From: Pelagibacteraceae bacterium AG-390-M19
GTDB lineage: Bacteria > Pseudomonadota > Alphaproteobacteria > Pelagibacterales > Pelagibacteraceae
Length of the DNA stretch: 35,289 bases
NCBI GenBank assembly: GCA_003279765.1
Contig: QCHC01000007.1
Location: forward strand, 1-35,289
Direction of reading: 5' to 3'
The notes under the pieces: model-generated
What the model was told of the DNA's origin: nothing
The model's database searches: none
The model's input: only the letters and a program-made list of their open reading frames with translations
In this document: piece after piece, positions 18,383 through 27,448 of the stretch
Layout of the letters: each line of letters starts with the position of its first letter
Position numbering within the stretch: the first letter of the stretch is position 1
Program-made: the position numbers and the translations under genes

Positions 18383-19733
18383 TCTAACAAATCCAGAAAT
18401 TGCAATTTTAATGATGGTGATATTTCTATTTGCTGTATTACTAGGATTTCCTATTGCATTTACTTTAATGGCAATGGGTTTAGGATTTGGATATTACGCA
18501 TATTTTGATCCGTCAAGAATGGATCATCTATTAGATAATAGGATATTTAATTTATTTGTTTCAAATACCTACTCTGTCATGGATAACCATGTCCTCACCG
18601 CCGTGCCTTTATTTTTATTTATGGGCTATTTAGTTGAAAGAGCAGGTATAGTTGCAAGATTGTTTTATGCAATAAGACTTGCATCTCATTCGCTGCCAGC
18701 TTCGATGGCAGTCGCAGCATTAGTTACTTGCACTTTATTCTCTACAGCTACAGGAATAATTGGGGCAGTTGTAACTTTAATGGGTTTGCTTGCCTGGCCT
18801 GCAATGGTGAAAGCTGGCTATGATAAAAAATTTGCATCAGGAGTAATATGTGCTGGAGGTTGTTTGGGAATTTTAATTCCCCCTAGTATTATGCTTATTG
18901 TTTATGCAGTAATTGCTCAGTTATCCCCATTAAGATTATTTGCTGCAGCAATATTTCCTGGTTTGATGTTAGCGGGTTTATATATTTTATATGCAATCAT
19001 TTTGGCTTATTTTAATCCATCAGTTGCACCCAAGCCTCCTAAAGAAGAAATCCCTCCAAGATCAGTGATTTTGAAAGAAGTTTTGGTTTCATTTTTACCA
19101 TTATTTTCATTAATCATTTTAGTATTAGGAAGTATTCTTGCTGGTTTGGCTACTCCTGCAGAAGCAGCAGGTGTTGGAGCTTTCGGAGCATTAGTTTTAT
19201 CTTTCTTTTATAAATCCCTTAAATGGAAAAATTTTAAAGAATCTGTTTTTCTTACTGCAAAAACTACAGCAATGATTATGTGGTTATTCATTGGATCTTG
19301 GACATTTGCTTCAGTATTTTCATATTTGGGTGGACATGAAGTATTTGAGCATTTTTTTAAATCAATGGATATAAAACCTTGGCAATTTTTGGTAATTACA
19401 CAAATTATAATTTTCTTATTGGGCTGGCCATTAGAGTGGACAGAAATATTAATTATATTTGTACCTATATTTCTACCTTTAGTAGAATTTTTTGGAGTGA
19501 ATCCTTATTTTTTTGCAATGTTAATTGCTCTAAATTTACAAACATCTTTTTTAACACCCCCCATGGCCATGTCAGCTTATTACTTGAAAGGTGTACAATC
19601 TAAAAATGTTGAGTTAATTGAGATATTTAAAGGGATCATGCCTTTCTTAGCAATAGTTATTTTCGGAATGGTTTTGATGTATTTATTTCCAGGTATAGCT
19701 CTGTGGTTACCTGATCAATTATTTGCAAATTAA
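18372..19733 (+). CDS. dctM: TRAP transporter large permease (DctM)
   Basis: AVPLFLFMGYLVERAG, GGCLGILIPPSIMLIVYAVIA, LNLQTSFLTPPMAMSAYYLKGV; 11-bp overlap with dctQ. Confidence 0.92.
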   Translation: MLFSLTNPEIAILMMVIFLFAVLLGFPIAFTLMAMGLGFGYYAYFDPSRMDHLLDNRIFNLFVSNTYSVMDNHVLTAVPLFLFMGYLVERAGIVARLFYAIRLASHSLPASMAVAALVTCTLFSTATGIIGAVVTLMGLLAWPAMVKAGYDKKFASGVICAGGCLGILIPPSIMLIVYAVIAQLSPLRLFAAAIFPGLMLAGLYILYAIILAYFNPSVAPKPPKEEIPPRSVILKEVLVSFLPLFSLIILVLGSILAGLATPAEAAGVGAFGALVLSFFYKSLKWKNFKESVFLTAKTTAMIMWLFIGSWTFASVFSYLGGHEVFEHFFKSMDIKPWQFLVITQIIIFLLGWPLEWTEILIIFVPIFLPLVEFFGVNPYFFAMLIALNLQTSFLTPPMAMSAYYLKGVQSKNVELIEIFKGIMPFLAIVIFGMVLMYLFPGIALWLPDQLFAN

Positions 19734-19737
19734 CTTG

Positions 19738-21075
19738 ATGAATGAAATCATAAATTTTTCTATTCAAGAATTAATAGATAAAATTTCAAACTCTCAAGTT
19801 ACTTCTGTGGAAATATGTGAAGCGTACATAGATAGAATTAATAAATTTGAAAAAGATATAAATGCTTGGGCTTTTTTTGACAAAGAATTATTACTGGAAA
19901 AGGCTAAAGAATCAGATGAATATAAAAAATCTGGAAAACCTATTGGTCCATTACACGGCATTCCCGTAGCTGTTAAAGATATTGTTGGTACTTTAGATAT
20001 GCCAACTGAATGTGGAACACCAATAAGAAAAGGCAAATCTTATTCACAAAATGCTGAAATTATTGATTTATTAACATCTTCAGGAGCTATAGTGATGGGT
20101 AAAACAGTTACTACAGAATTAGCATATTTAAATCCATCTAAAACAAAAAACCCACATGATTATTCACGAACACCAGGAGGATCATCAAGCGGCTCTGCTG
20201 CAGTGATTGCATCTTATATGGCTCCACTTTCAATTGGATCTCAAACAGGTGGCTCAATAATTAGACCAGCATCTTATTGTGGTGTTGTTGGATACAAACC
20301 TTCATATGGTTTAATTTCAAGGAATGGAGTGTTAAAGACTTCAGAAAAACTTGATCAATTAGGAGTTTTTGGAAAATCTGTTGAGGATATAGCTTATTTA
20401 GTTAAAGAATTAATTAAAAAAGATTCTCATGACCCTGCTACTGTTTATTATTCTTCAAATAATATGGTCGATACAGTAAAAAAGGGTCCTTTGTATGAAC
20501 CTAAATTTATTTTTTATAAAACAGGATTTTGGAAAACAATTGATATAAAATCTAAAGAAGCTTTTGAATATTTTATAAAGTCATTTAAAAAAAATATTGA
20601 AATTCATGACACGCCTTCTTATTTCAAGGATATCCATAAATATCATCAAATAATTTATGAAACTGATTTAGCTAATAATTTTAGTGATTATTACAAACAT
20701 TATAAATCAAAACTTTCCAAAATTATGCAAAATGCAATTGCAAATGGAAGAAAACATAGTGCAAAAGAATATGCTGAAGCAATAGATTTCATGAAAAGAA
20801 GTTACGACTCATATAAAGAAGTATTTGAGGACTATCATGGAGTTTTATCCCCATCCAGTCCTGGTGTTGCTCTAAAAGGTCTAAAGAGCACTGGTTCAGC
20901 TGATTTCAATAAAGTTTGGTCTTACCTAGGAACTCCTTGTATTTCACTTCCTTTACTTCAGGGTGAAAATAATTTACCATTAGGCATTCAAGTAATTGGA
21001 GAGAAATATGATGATAATCGTTTTTTAGGAGTTTCCAGTTGGCTTGAAAAGGAAAGTAAGAAATTTAATGAATAA
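19738..21075 (+). CDS. Amidase signature family enzyme (GatA-like amidase)
   Basis: AVKDIVGTLDMPTECGTPI and GGSSSGSAAVIASYMAPLSIGSQTGGSIIRPASYCGVVGYKPSYG contain the Lys-Ser-Ser catalytic triad. ATG at 19738 preferred over TTG at 19723. Confidence 0.88.
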   Translation: MNEIINFSIQELIDKISNSQVTSVEICEAYIDRINKFEKDINAWAFFDKELLLEKAKESDEYKKSGKPIGPLHGIPVAVKDIVGTLDMPTECGTPIRKGKSYSQNAEIIDLLTSSGAIVMGKTVTTELAYLNPSKTKNPHDYSRTPGGSSSGSAAVIASYMAPLSIGSQTGGSIIRPASYCGVVGYKPSYGLISRNGVLKTSEKLDQLGVFGKSVEDIAYLVKELIKKDSHDPATVYYSSNNMVDTVKKGPLYEPKFIFYKTGFWKTIDIKSKEAFEYFIKSFKKNIEIHDTPSYFKDIHKYHQIIYETDLANNFSDYYKHYKSKLSKIMQNAIANGRKHSAKEYAEAIDFMKRSYDSYKEVFEDYHGVLSPSSPGVALKGLKSTGSADFNKVWSYLGTPCISLPLLQGENNLPLGIQVIGEKYDDNRFLGVSSWLEKESKKFNE

Positions 21076-21244
21076 ATTTGTAACACTAATAGGACTTTCA
21101 TTTGCAATTTTTTTTCTTGTGGGTTTAGCAACAACACTTACAAGATCTATGATGATAGGTTTTCTAGATGTATTACCAGTTTATATATTGATGATACTTG
21201 CAATATCGATGATGCTTTACGAAGCCTTTTTTGATAAAAAATAA
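21068..21244 (+). CDS. Small hydrophobic membrane protein (58 aa)
   Basis: ATG overlaps the amidase stop by 8 bp (ATGAATAA); two hydrophobic stretches (TLIGLSFAIFFLVGLATTL, VLPVYILMILAISMMLYEAFF). Confidence 0.6.
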   Translation: MNKFVTLIGLSFAIFFLVGLATTLTRSMMIGFLDVLPVYILMILAISMMLYEAFFDKK

Positions 21245-21371
21245 TTTTAAATAGTCTTAAATTTACCACCTCTGATTGTATTTTATTATTCAATAGATAT
21301 TTTAATCTAGACTTAAACCGCTAATTGTAATTTAATCTGTCCGTTAATTAACAAAGAAGAGGAGATAACTT

Positions 21372-22496
21372 ATGATTAAAGAAAAAAAATCATTGAAGGT
21401 TTCTAGATCACCTTCAAGACGTAAGTTCTTTAAAACTGCAGCTGTAACTGGTGTTGCTGCTGTTGCTTTATCTGCTCCAGCTGTTGCCAAAGAAAGAATT
21501 GAAGCTTCTATGGTAGCTACTTGGCCTAGAGATTTTCCAGGCTTAGGAACTGGTGCACAAAGACTTGCTCAAAGATTGAGCGACATGAGTGACGGTAGAA
21601 TTCAAGTTACTTATTACGCTGCTAATGAAAGGGTAAAAGCATTTGACTCATTTGACGAAGTTGCTTCAGGTAACTCTCAAATGTATCACGGTGCTGATTA
21701 CTACTGGGTTAAAAAACACCCTGCATTTGGATATTTTACTGCCGTTCCATTTGGTTTTACATATGCTGAAATGAATGCGTGGTTAAAATATGCTGGTGGA
21801 CAAGAGTTGTGGGATGAATTAACTGATGATTTTGGAACACAAAGTTTTGCTGCTGGTAACACAGGAGTGCAAATGGGTGGTTGGTTTAATAAAAAAATTA
21901 GATCAGCTAATGACTTTAAAGGTTTAAAAATGCGTATGCCTGGATTAGGTGGACAGGTTCTTGGAAAACTTGGTGGTTCTCCAATTTCACTTCCTGGCGG
22001 ACAAATTTATGAAAACCTTGTGTCAGGTGCAATTGATGCAACTGAATGGGTAGGACCATGGAATGATGAAGCTATGAAGTTCCAGGAAGCTGCTAAGTAT
22101 TATTACTATCCAGGAATGCACGAACCAGGATCTACACTAGCTTGTGGAGTTAATAAATCTTGGTTTACTAGTTTGTCAAAATCAGACCAGATAATTATTA
22201 AAACTGCGTGTGATTGGGCTGACACAACTACAATGGCTGAATACAATGCTAAAAACGGAGCTGCATTAGCGCGTTTGGTTAACGAAAGCGGAGTTAAACT
22301 AGAGAAGTTTAATGACAAAGTTTATGATGCTTTCGCTAAAGGTGCTGCTGAAGTTTTTGATGAAGTACAACAACATAGTGCTCTTGCTAAGAAAGTACAT
22401 GCTGCCTTTGTTAAAGGTCGTAAGGAAATTGGTGCTTGGACAAACTTGTCTGACGGGCCGTATGTTGCTCAAAGAAACAGAGCATTAGGAGTATAA
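21372..22496 (+). CDS. dctP: TRAP transporter substrate-binding protein (DctP family), TAT signal
   Basis: SRRKFFKTAAVTG TAT signal; RIEASMVATWPRDFPGLGTGAQRLAQRLSDMSDGRIQV, GLKMRMPGLGGQVLGKLGG; upstream of dctQ/dctM. Confidence 0.9.
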   Translation: MIKEKKSLKVSRSPSRRKFFKTAAVTGVAAVALSAPAVAKERIEASMVATWPRDFPGLGTGAQRLAQRLSDMSDGRIQVTYYAANERVKAFDSFDEVASGNSQMYHGADYYWVKKHPAFGYFTAVPFGFTYAEMNAWLKYAGGQELWDELTDDFGTQSFAAGNTGVQMGGWFNKKIRSANDFKGLKMRMPGLGGQVLGKLGGSPISLPGGQIYENLVSGAIDATEWVGPWNDEAMKFQEAAKYYYYPGMHEPGSTLACGVNKSWFTSLSKSDQIIIKTACDWADTTTMAEYNAKNGAALARLVNESGVKLEKFNDKVYDAFAKGAAEVFDEVQQHSALAKKVHAAFVKGRKEIGAWTNLSDGPYVAQRNRALGV

Positions 22497-22515
22497 TTTA
22501 ATTCTAATTAATATT

Positions 22516-22543
22516 AGAGGGCCCTTAAATGGGCCCTCTTTTT
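22516..22543 (+). terminator. Intrinsic terminator/attenuator after second dctP
   Basis: AGAGGGCCC-ttaaat-GGGCCCTCT followed by T-run. Confidence 0.87.
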
Positions 22544-22567
22544 ATATATCACTAAAAGATTTTAAGT

Positions 22568-23551
22568 ATGGTTGAGAAAAATAACTTATCTATTTTAATT
22601 AGGATATTTAGTTATTCTATCTTAGCTTTAACTTTAGTTTTTTTAATAAATAATGTTTTAACAGTTTGGTTTGAATGGCCAGGAGTTAAAAAGCTTTTTG
22701 CTCATTATGAATTATTTGGATTTAAAAAATTAAATAAGCCTTTAGAGGGGCTTGCAATAAACTTATCATATACTCAATTACTATTTTATTTTGCTTCTTT
22801 TATAGTAGTTATATTTTTTGTTTTGAAGTCTATAAAACAAACATTGCAAACAGATTCTGAGATCTTAACAAAAATTACAGCCTACGTTGTAAGATCCTCT
22901 TTTTGGGCAGTATTAATTGTTGGAGTAGGAGATTTTTTAATCTCATTTATGGTTGTGGAAAAATTAGTTGAGCCAATCTTTGGAGAACAAGTTAAAATTA
23001 ATTTAGTAAAACCTGCTTTTAGAATTACATATATTCACTTTCCTTTAATATTAGCCTCTTTTGTAATTGGTTATTTTACTAGATCTGTAGGGTTTATTTG
23101 GTTAGCAGTTTTAGTTGTCGGAAGTGAATTTTTAATAGTTCTTTCAAGATTCATATTTCAGTATGAACAGGCATTTCAGGGTGATCTTGTTCGTTTTTGG
23201 TATGCAGCCCTTTATTTATTTGCCAGTGCATATGCGTTAATTCATGAGGGTCATGTAAGAGTTGACGTTCTTTATACTGGTTTTAGTGAACGTAAAAAGG
23301 CATGGACCAATGCAATTGGATCTCTAATTTTAGGTATTCCTTTATGTTTAATAGTTATTTTTTTAGGCATGGGAGGTAAAGCCAGTATTATTAATGGTCC
23401 TGTAATTTCGTTTGAGATTACTCAACAAGGTTCAAATGGATTGTATCTACTTTATCTAATGGCAGTTTATTTAGCTGTATTTGCTGTAAGTATGTTAACT
23501 CAATTTACTAGCTACTTTATGAGTAGCAGTCATAAACTTTTAAAGAAATAG
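22568..23551 (+). CDS. dctQ: TRAP transporter small permease (DctQ), enlarged N-terminus
   Basis: YLFASAYALIHEGHVRVDVLYTGFSERKKAWTNAIGSLILGIPLC motif of DctQ preceded by extra TM segments. Confidence 0.85.
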   Translation: MVEKNNLSILIRIFSYSILALTLVFLINNVLTVWFEWPGVKKLFAHYELFGFKKLNKPLEGLAINLSYTQLLFYFASFIVVIFFVLKSIKQTLQTDSEILTKITAYVVRSSFWAVLIVGVGDFLISFMVVEKLVEPIFGEQVKINLVKPAFRITYIHFPLILASFVIGYFTRSVGFIWLAVLVVGSEFLIVLSRFIFQYEQAFQGDLVRFWYAALYLFASAYALIHEGHVRVDVLYTGFSERKKAWTNAIGSLILGIPLCLIVIFLGMGGKASIINGPVISFEITQQGSNGLYLLYLMAVYLAVFAVSMLTQFTSYFMSSSHKLLKK

Positions 23552-23554
23552 ATA

Positions 23555-26206
23555 ATGGAACATTTATTTTTAGCTTTACTTGTAATTATAATGATTGGCG
23601 CTTTAGCCTCTGGTTTCCCAGTAGCTTTTGCTCTACCTGGATCAGCAATAATTTCAATTGGGCTTGCAGCTTTTTTCGGTTATTTGTTTGCAGGAGATAA
23701 TAGTGCTTATTTTGCTGTTGATGGCCCTAAAGAATGGTTAACCGCCGGTATTACCAACTTTAGGAGTAACTATTGGGATGTAGAAACCGATACCTTAATT
23801 GCAATTCCTTTATTTATTTTCATGGGGATCATGTTACAAAAATCAAAAATCGCAGAAGATCTTTTAGTTACAATGGGACAGTTATTTGGTCCGATCCCTG
23901 GAGGTCTAGGAATATCAGTAATTTTTGTTGGAGCATTACTTGCAGCGACAACGGGTATTGTTGGAGCAACAGTAATTGCAATGGGATTAATATCATTACC
24001 TACAATGCTTAATAATAAGTACGACAAAAGTCTAGCAAGTGGAATCGTTTGTTCTTCAGGAACACTTGGTCAAATTATACCGCCTTCAATTGTATTAATT
24101 ATTATAGCTGATCAATTAGCTAGTGCAGCAGATGTTGCAAACACTATGCGTCAAACTGATTACAAAATTTTAACTGGTGAATTTAATATGCCTGGAGAAT
24201 TTAGAGTAGGGTCTACTTCTGCTGGTGATATGTTTCTTGGAGCGTTACTACCTGGATTAGTATTAGTTGGCTTATATATGCTTTATGTATTTGTATATGC
24301 AAGATTAAATCCTAAGGCAGCTCCTCCCGTTCCATTTAGAGGAAATTTTGACTCAAAATTTTGGATTAAGGTTTTCATGGTAATTATTCCACCACTTGCA
24401 TTAATTTTTGCGGTTCTAGGATCTATACTTTTAGGTATTGCAACTGTTAATCAAGCTGGATCTATTGGAGCAATAGGTGCAACTATGATGGCTGGCTATC
24501 GTTTACATAAAGGAAAAAAAGATGCTTATTATCCCATTATAATTGCAATTTTATCGGTTATTCCAATTTATATTTTATCAAAGAACTATAATTTAAATAT
24601 CAAAGCTGTAGAAACTAGAGATCTTGCAGCAATCTTTATTGCAGGATTTTTTACAGTTACTTTTTTAATTGGGATAATTTGGAGTTTTTGGAGAGCATAT
24701 AAAGTTGAAAATGTTTTGAGAGAAGTTGTTACTGAAACATGTGTAACTACTTCGATGGTATTTATAATTTTATTAGGTGCAGCAATGTTAACCTCTGGAT
24801 TTAGAGCATTTGGTGGCGAAGAATTAGTAAGAGATTTCCTGCAAGATTTACCAGGAGGATTTTGGACACAGTTTATTGTTGTAATGGCAGTGATCTTTTT
24901 GTTAGGTTTCTTTCTTGATTTCATCGAAATAGCCGTAGTTGTAGTTCCTATCATAGCTCCAATATTGCTGGCTGAACCAGGAGCTAATGTTAGTGCAATA
25001 TGGCTTGGTGTAATGATTGGGGTAAATTTACAAACCTCATTTCTAACCCCACCATTTGGATTTGCATTATTTTATTTAAAAGGAGTAGCTTCAAAACTTG
25101 TTACCACTTTAAATATCTGGAAGGGAGTTGTTCCATTTATTGTTTTACAATTAATTGGTCTAGGAATTGTTGGTTTTTACCCATCATTAGTAAATTATTT
25201 ACCAGCTAGAACATATTTAACATCAAATGTTGCTCCACCACCAATGAATCCAAAGCTTCAACATTGTTTGCAGGAATACAAATTTGCAATTTACAACAAT
25301 GAAGAACAAAGAATAACAAATGCAATAATAGATATGCAAAAATTAACTCCCACAAATCTTCCAATCGACAAATTAGATATTTTTGAGGAGCATTTTGATA
25401 ATGCATTAGGAACTTTTGCTATAGTTAAAAAACTCCAAAAAACTGAGGAAGAGTATCAATTATTTACAAAAGATTATAGAGACCTACATTTCAGCGTAAG
25501 AAAAATTGAGAAAAAAATTAGAAAAATAGATGAGAAGATTAAAAAGACAAAAGCTGAAATCAGAAATTTAGATGATGATAATTTAACTGATAAAAATAAA
25601 CTAGAATTAAAAATTGAGAACTACGAATTAGAAATTAAAGAACTTCAAAATAAAGTTCCTGAAACCTGGAAAGCTAAAAATGGAGACTTTGAAATATTAC
25701 TCAAAGCTAAAAATACAAGAACAAAGAGATACAGAAAAAATGTTGATGAAGCTTATGAAGCTTTAGATCAAATAGTAATATTTATAAATGACAATGAAAA
25801 GTTAAAAGAACTTTCACCAGAAATAAAAGAATTAAAATATACTATAGACAATAAAAATTATGAAAATGCTATCTCAGTAATTGATGGACTTTTTGAAAAA
25901 TTAGGAGAAATTTCTGGAACTGAAGAATTTGCAAATAAATTAGATGATCTAATATCAGTTATAGATAATGATGAGGTGGATGAGCAGAAATTAACTGAAA
26001 TAATTTCTGAAACATTTGGTCTCTTTAATTTAGAAGTTTCATGGAGAAATGAGGCTAATGAAAATTTGTTACCTGAATTAATTAAATATAATGATGTTAT
26101 TAAACATAACATTGGTCTAAGACTTCAAAACAGATTAACTAAAGATCAAGCTAAATTTGTTGCAAGGTGTAACTCAGTTCATAGAGATATATCTTTAAAC
26201 TTTTAA
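23555..26206 (+). CDS. dctM: TRAP transporter large permease (DctM) with C-terminal coiled-coil extension
   Basis: IAIPLFIFMGIMLQKSKIAEDL, GTLGQIIPPSIVLIIIADQLA, GVNLQTSFLTPPFGFALFYLKGVA; after VNYLPARTYLTSN, ~330 aa of charged helical sequence (KIEKKIRKIDEKIKKTKAEIRNLDDD). Confidence 0.9.
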   Translation: MEHLFLALLVIIMIGALASGFPVAFALPGSAIISIGLAAFFGYLFAGDNSAYFAVDGPKEWLTAGITNFRSNYWDVETDTLIAIPLFIFMGIMLQKSKIAEDLLVTMGQLFGPIPGGLGISVIFVGALLAATTGIVGATVIAMGLISLPTMLNNKYDKSLASGIVCSSGTLGQIIPPSIVLIIIADQLASAADVANTMRQTDYKILTGEFNMPGEFRVGSTSAGDMFLGALLPGLVLVGLYMLYVFVYARLNPKAAPPVPFRGNFDSKFWIKVFMVIIPPLALIFAVLGSILLGIATVNQAGSIGAIGATMMAGYRLHKGKKDAYYPIIIAILSVIPIYILSKNYNLNIKAVETRDLAAIFIAGFFTVTFLIGIIWSFWRAYKVENVLREVVTETCVTTSMVFIILLGAAMLTSGFRAFGGEELVRDFLQDLPGGFWTQFIVVMAVIFLLGFFLDFIEIAVVVVPIIAPILLAEPGANVSAIWLGVMIGVNLQTSFLTPPFGFALFYLKGVASKLVTTLNIWKGVVPFIVLQLIGLGIVGFYPSLVNYLPARTYLTSNVAPPPMNPKLQHCLQEYKFAIYNNEEQRITNAIIDMQKLTPTNLPIDKLDIFEEHFDNALGTFAIVKKLQKTEEEYQLFTKDYRDLHFSVRKIEKKIRKIDEKIKKTKAEIRNLDDDNLTDKNKLELKIENYELEIKELQNKVPETWKAKNGDFEILLKAKNTRTKRYRKNVDEAYEALDQIVIFINDNEKLKELSPEIKELKYTIDNKNYENAISVIDGLFEKLGEISGTEEFANKLDDLISVIDNDEVDEQKLTEIISETFGLFNLEVSWRNEANENLLPELIKYNDVIKHNIGLRLQNRLTKDQAKFVARCNSVHRDISLNF

Positions 26207-26209
26207 TTA

Positions 26210-27448
26210 ATGGAAAACTATATCTTACAAAAAAAACAGGCTATTATTGTTTTTTTTGTATTTGCATTTGGTTATTTTTTATCATGTTTGTTACGTGCAA
26301 TTACCGCAACACTTTCTCCAACATTAACCTTAGAATTTAATTTATCAGCAGCAGATTTAGGTTTGTTGGCTGGAGGTTATTTTTTAGGCTTTGCTTGTAT
26401 GCAAATTCCTCTTGGATATTTACTAGATAAATATGGACCAAAAAAGATTGTCTCTTCTTTTTTACTAATTGCATTAGTTGGAACAGGATCATTTGCTTTA
26501 GCTGAAAGTTTTTCAGGATTATTAATTTCACGAATTCTAATTGGCATAGGAGTAAGTGCTTGTTTGATGGCTCCATTAACTGGTTACAGAATATGGTATG
26601 CAGAAAACCAACAGCAAAGAGCTAACTCGTGGATGTTAATGATTGCATCATTAGGGTTTTTATCATCCACACTGCCTGTACAACTTTTATTACCTAGTAT
26701 TGGGTGGCGATGGATATTTGGTGGTATCACAATCTTAATTTTAATTAGTATTGTTTTGATGTTAGTTTTTATTCCAAAATGGAATTTGACTAGAGTCAAT
26801 GAGTTAGAAGAACCAAGTAATACAGGAACTTTATCTGAAGTTTGGAAAAATAGATTTTTTATAAGTGTAATTCCAATGGGTTTGTTTAATTATGGGGGTT
26901 TAATGGCTATACAAACTTTATGGGCAGGCCCATGGATGATTAGAGTCGCTGGTTATACACCTCTTCAGAGCGCTACAGGATTATTTTGGATTAATGTTAC
27001 TATGCTAGTTTCCTTTTTTTTGTGGGGTTATTTTTTACCGAAGATTTCAAGTATTGGTTTTAGTGCAACAAAAATTCTCAGATTGGGTTTACCAATTGGT
27101 TTTTCTGTTATGTTAACAATAATAATTTTAGGACCAAAAGCTGGTGCTTTTTATCTTACTCTATTTATTCTCAGTTCAATTTTTTTATCTGTCACACAGC
27201 CCGCTGTTGGCTTAGCTTTTTCAGGCTATTCTGCAGGTAAAGCACTAACTTCATTTAATTTATTAATATTTGCAGGTACGTTCATAATGCAATGGTTAAT
27301 GGGTTTTGTAATAGATATTGTTAAAAGTATGGGTCATACAGAAATATTTGCGTTTAAATCAGCTTTTTCAGTTTTTTTAATCTTAAGTATTATTTCTTAT
27401 ATATTTTTTTTAATATTAAATAAAAAAAAATATGAAAATAAAACGTAG
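26210..27448 (+). CDS. Major facilitator superfamily transporter
   Basis: 12-TM-like; LGLLAGGYFLGFACMQIPLGYLLDKYGPKKI (MFS loop 2-3 motif). Confidence 0.85.
   Translation: MENYILQKKQAIIVFFVFAFGYFLSCLLRAITATLSPTLTLEFNLSAADLGLLAGGYFLGFACMQIPLGYLLDKYGPKKIVSSFLLIALVGTGSFALAESFSGLLISRILIGIGVSACLMAPLTGYRIWYAENQQQRANSWMLMIASLGFLSSTLPVQLLLPSIGWRWIFGGITILILISIVLMLVFIPKWNLTRVNELEEPSNTGTLSEVWKNRFFISVIPMGLFNYGGLMAIQTLWAGPWMIRVAGYTPLQSATGLFWINVTMLVSFFLWGYFLPKISSIGFSATKILRLGLPIGFSVMLTIIILGPKAGAFYLTLFILSSIFLSVTQPAVGLAFSGYSAGKALTSFNLLIFAGTFIMQWLMGFVIDIVKSMGHTEIFAFKSAFSVFLILSIISYIFFLILNKKKYENKT

Noticed and set aside
23773-24012. 79-aa alternate-frame ORF inside dctM
   Set aside because: Nested within a strong CDS, no RBS, random-like composition rich in Asn/Ile/Cys.
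24586-24954. 122-aa antisense ORF within the second dctM
   Set aside because: Reverse complement of a hydrophobic coding region; composition (Thr/Ile/Lys repeats) consistent with an artefact.
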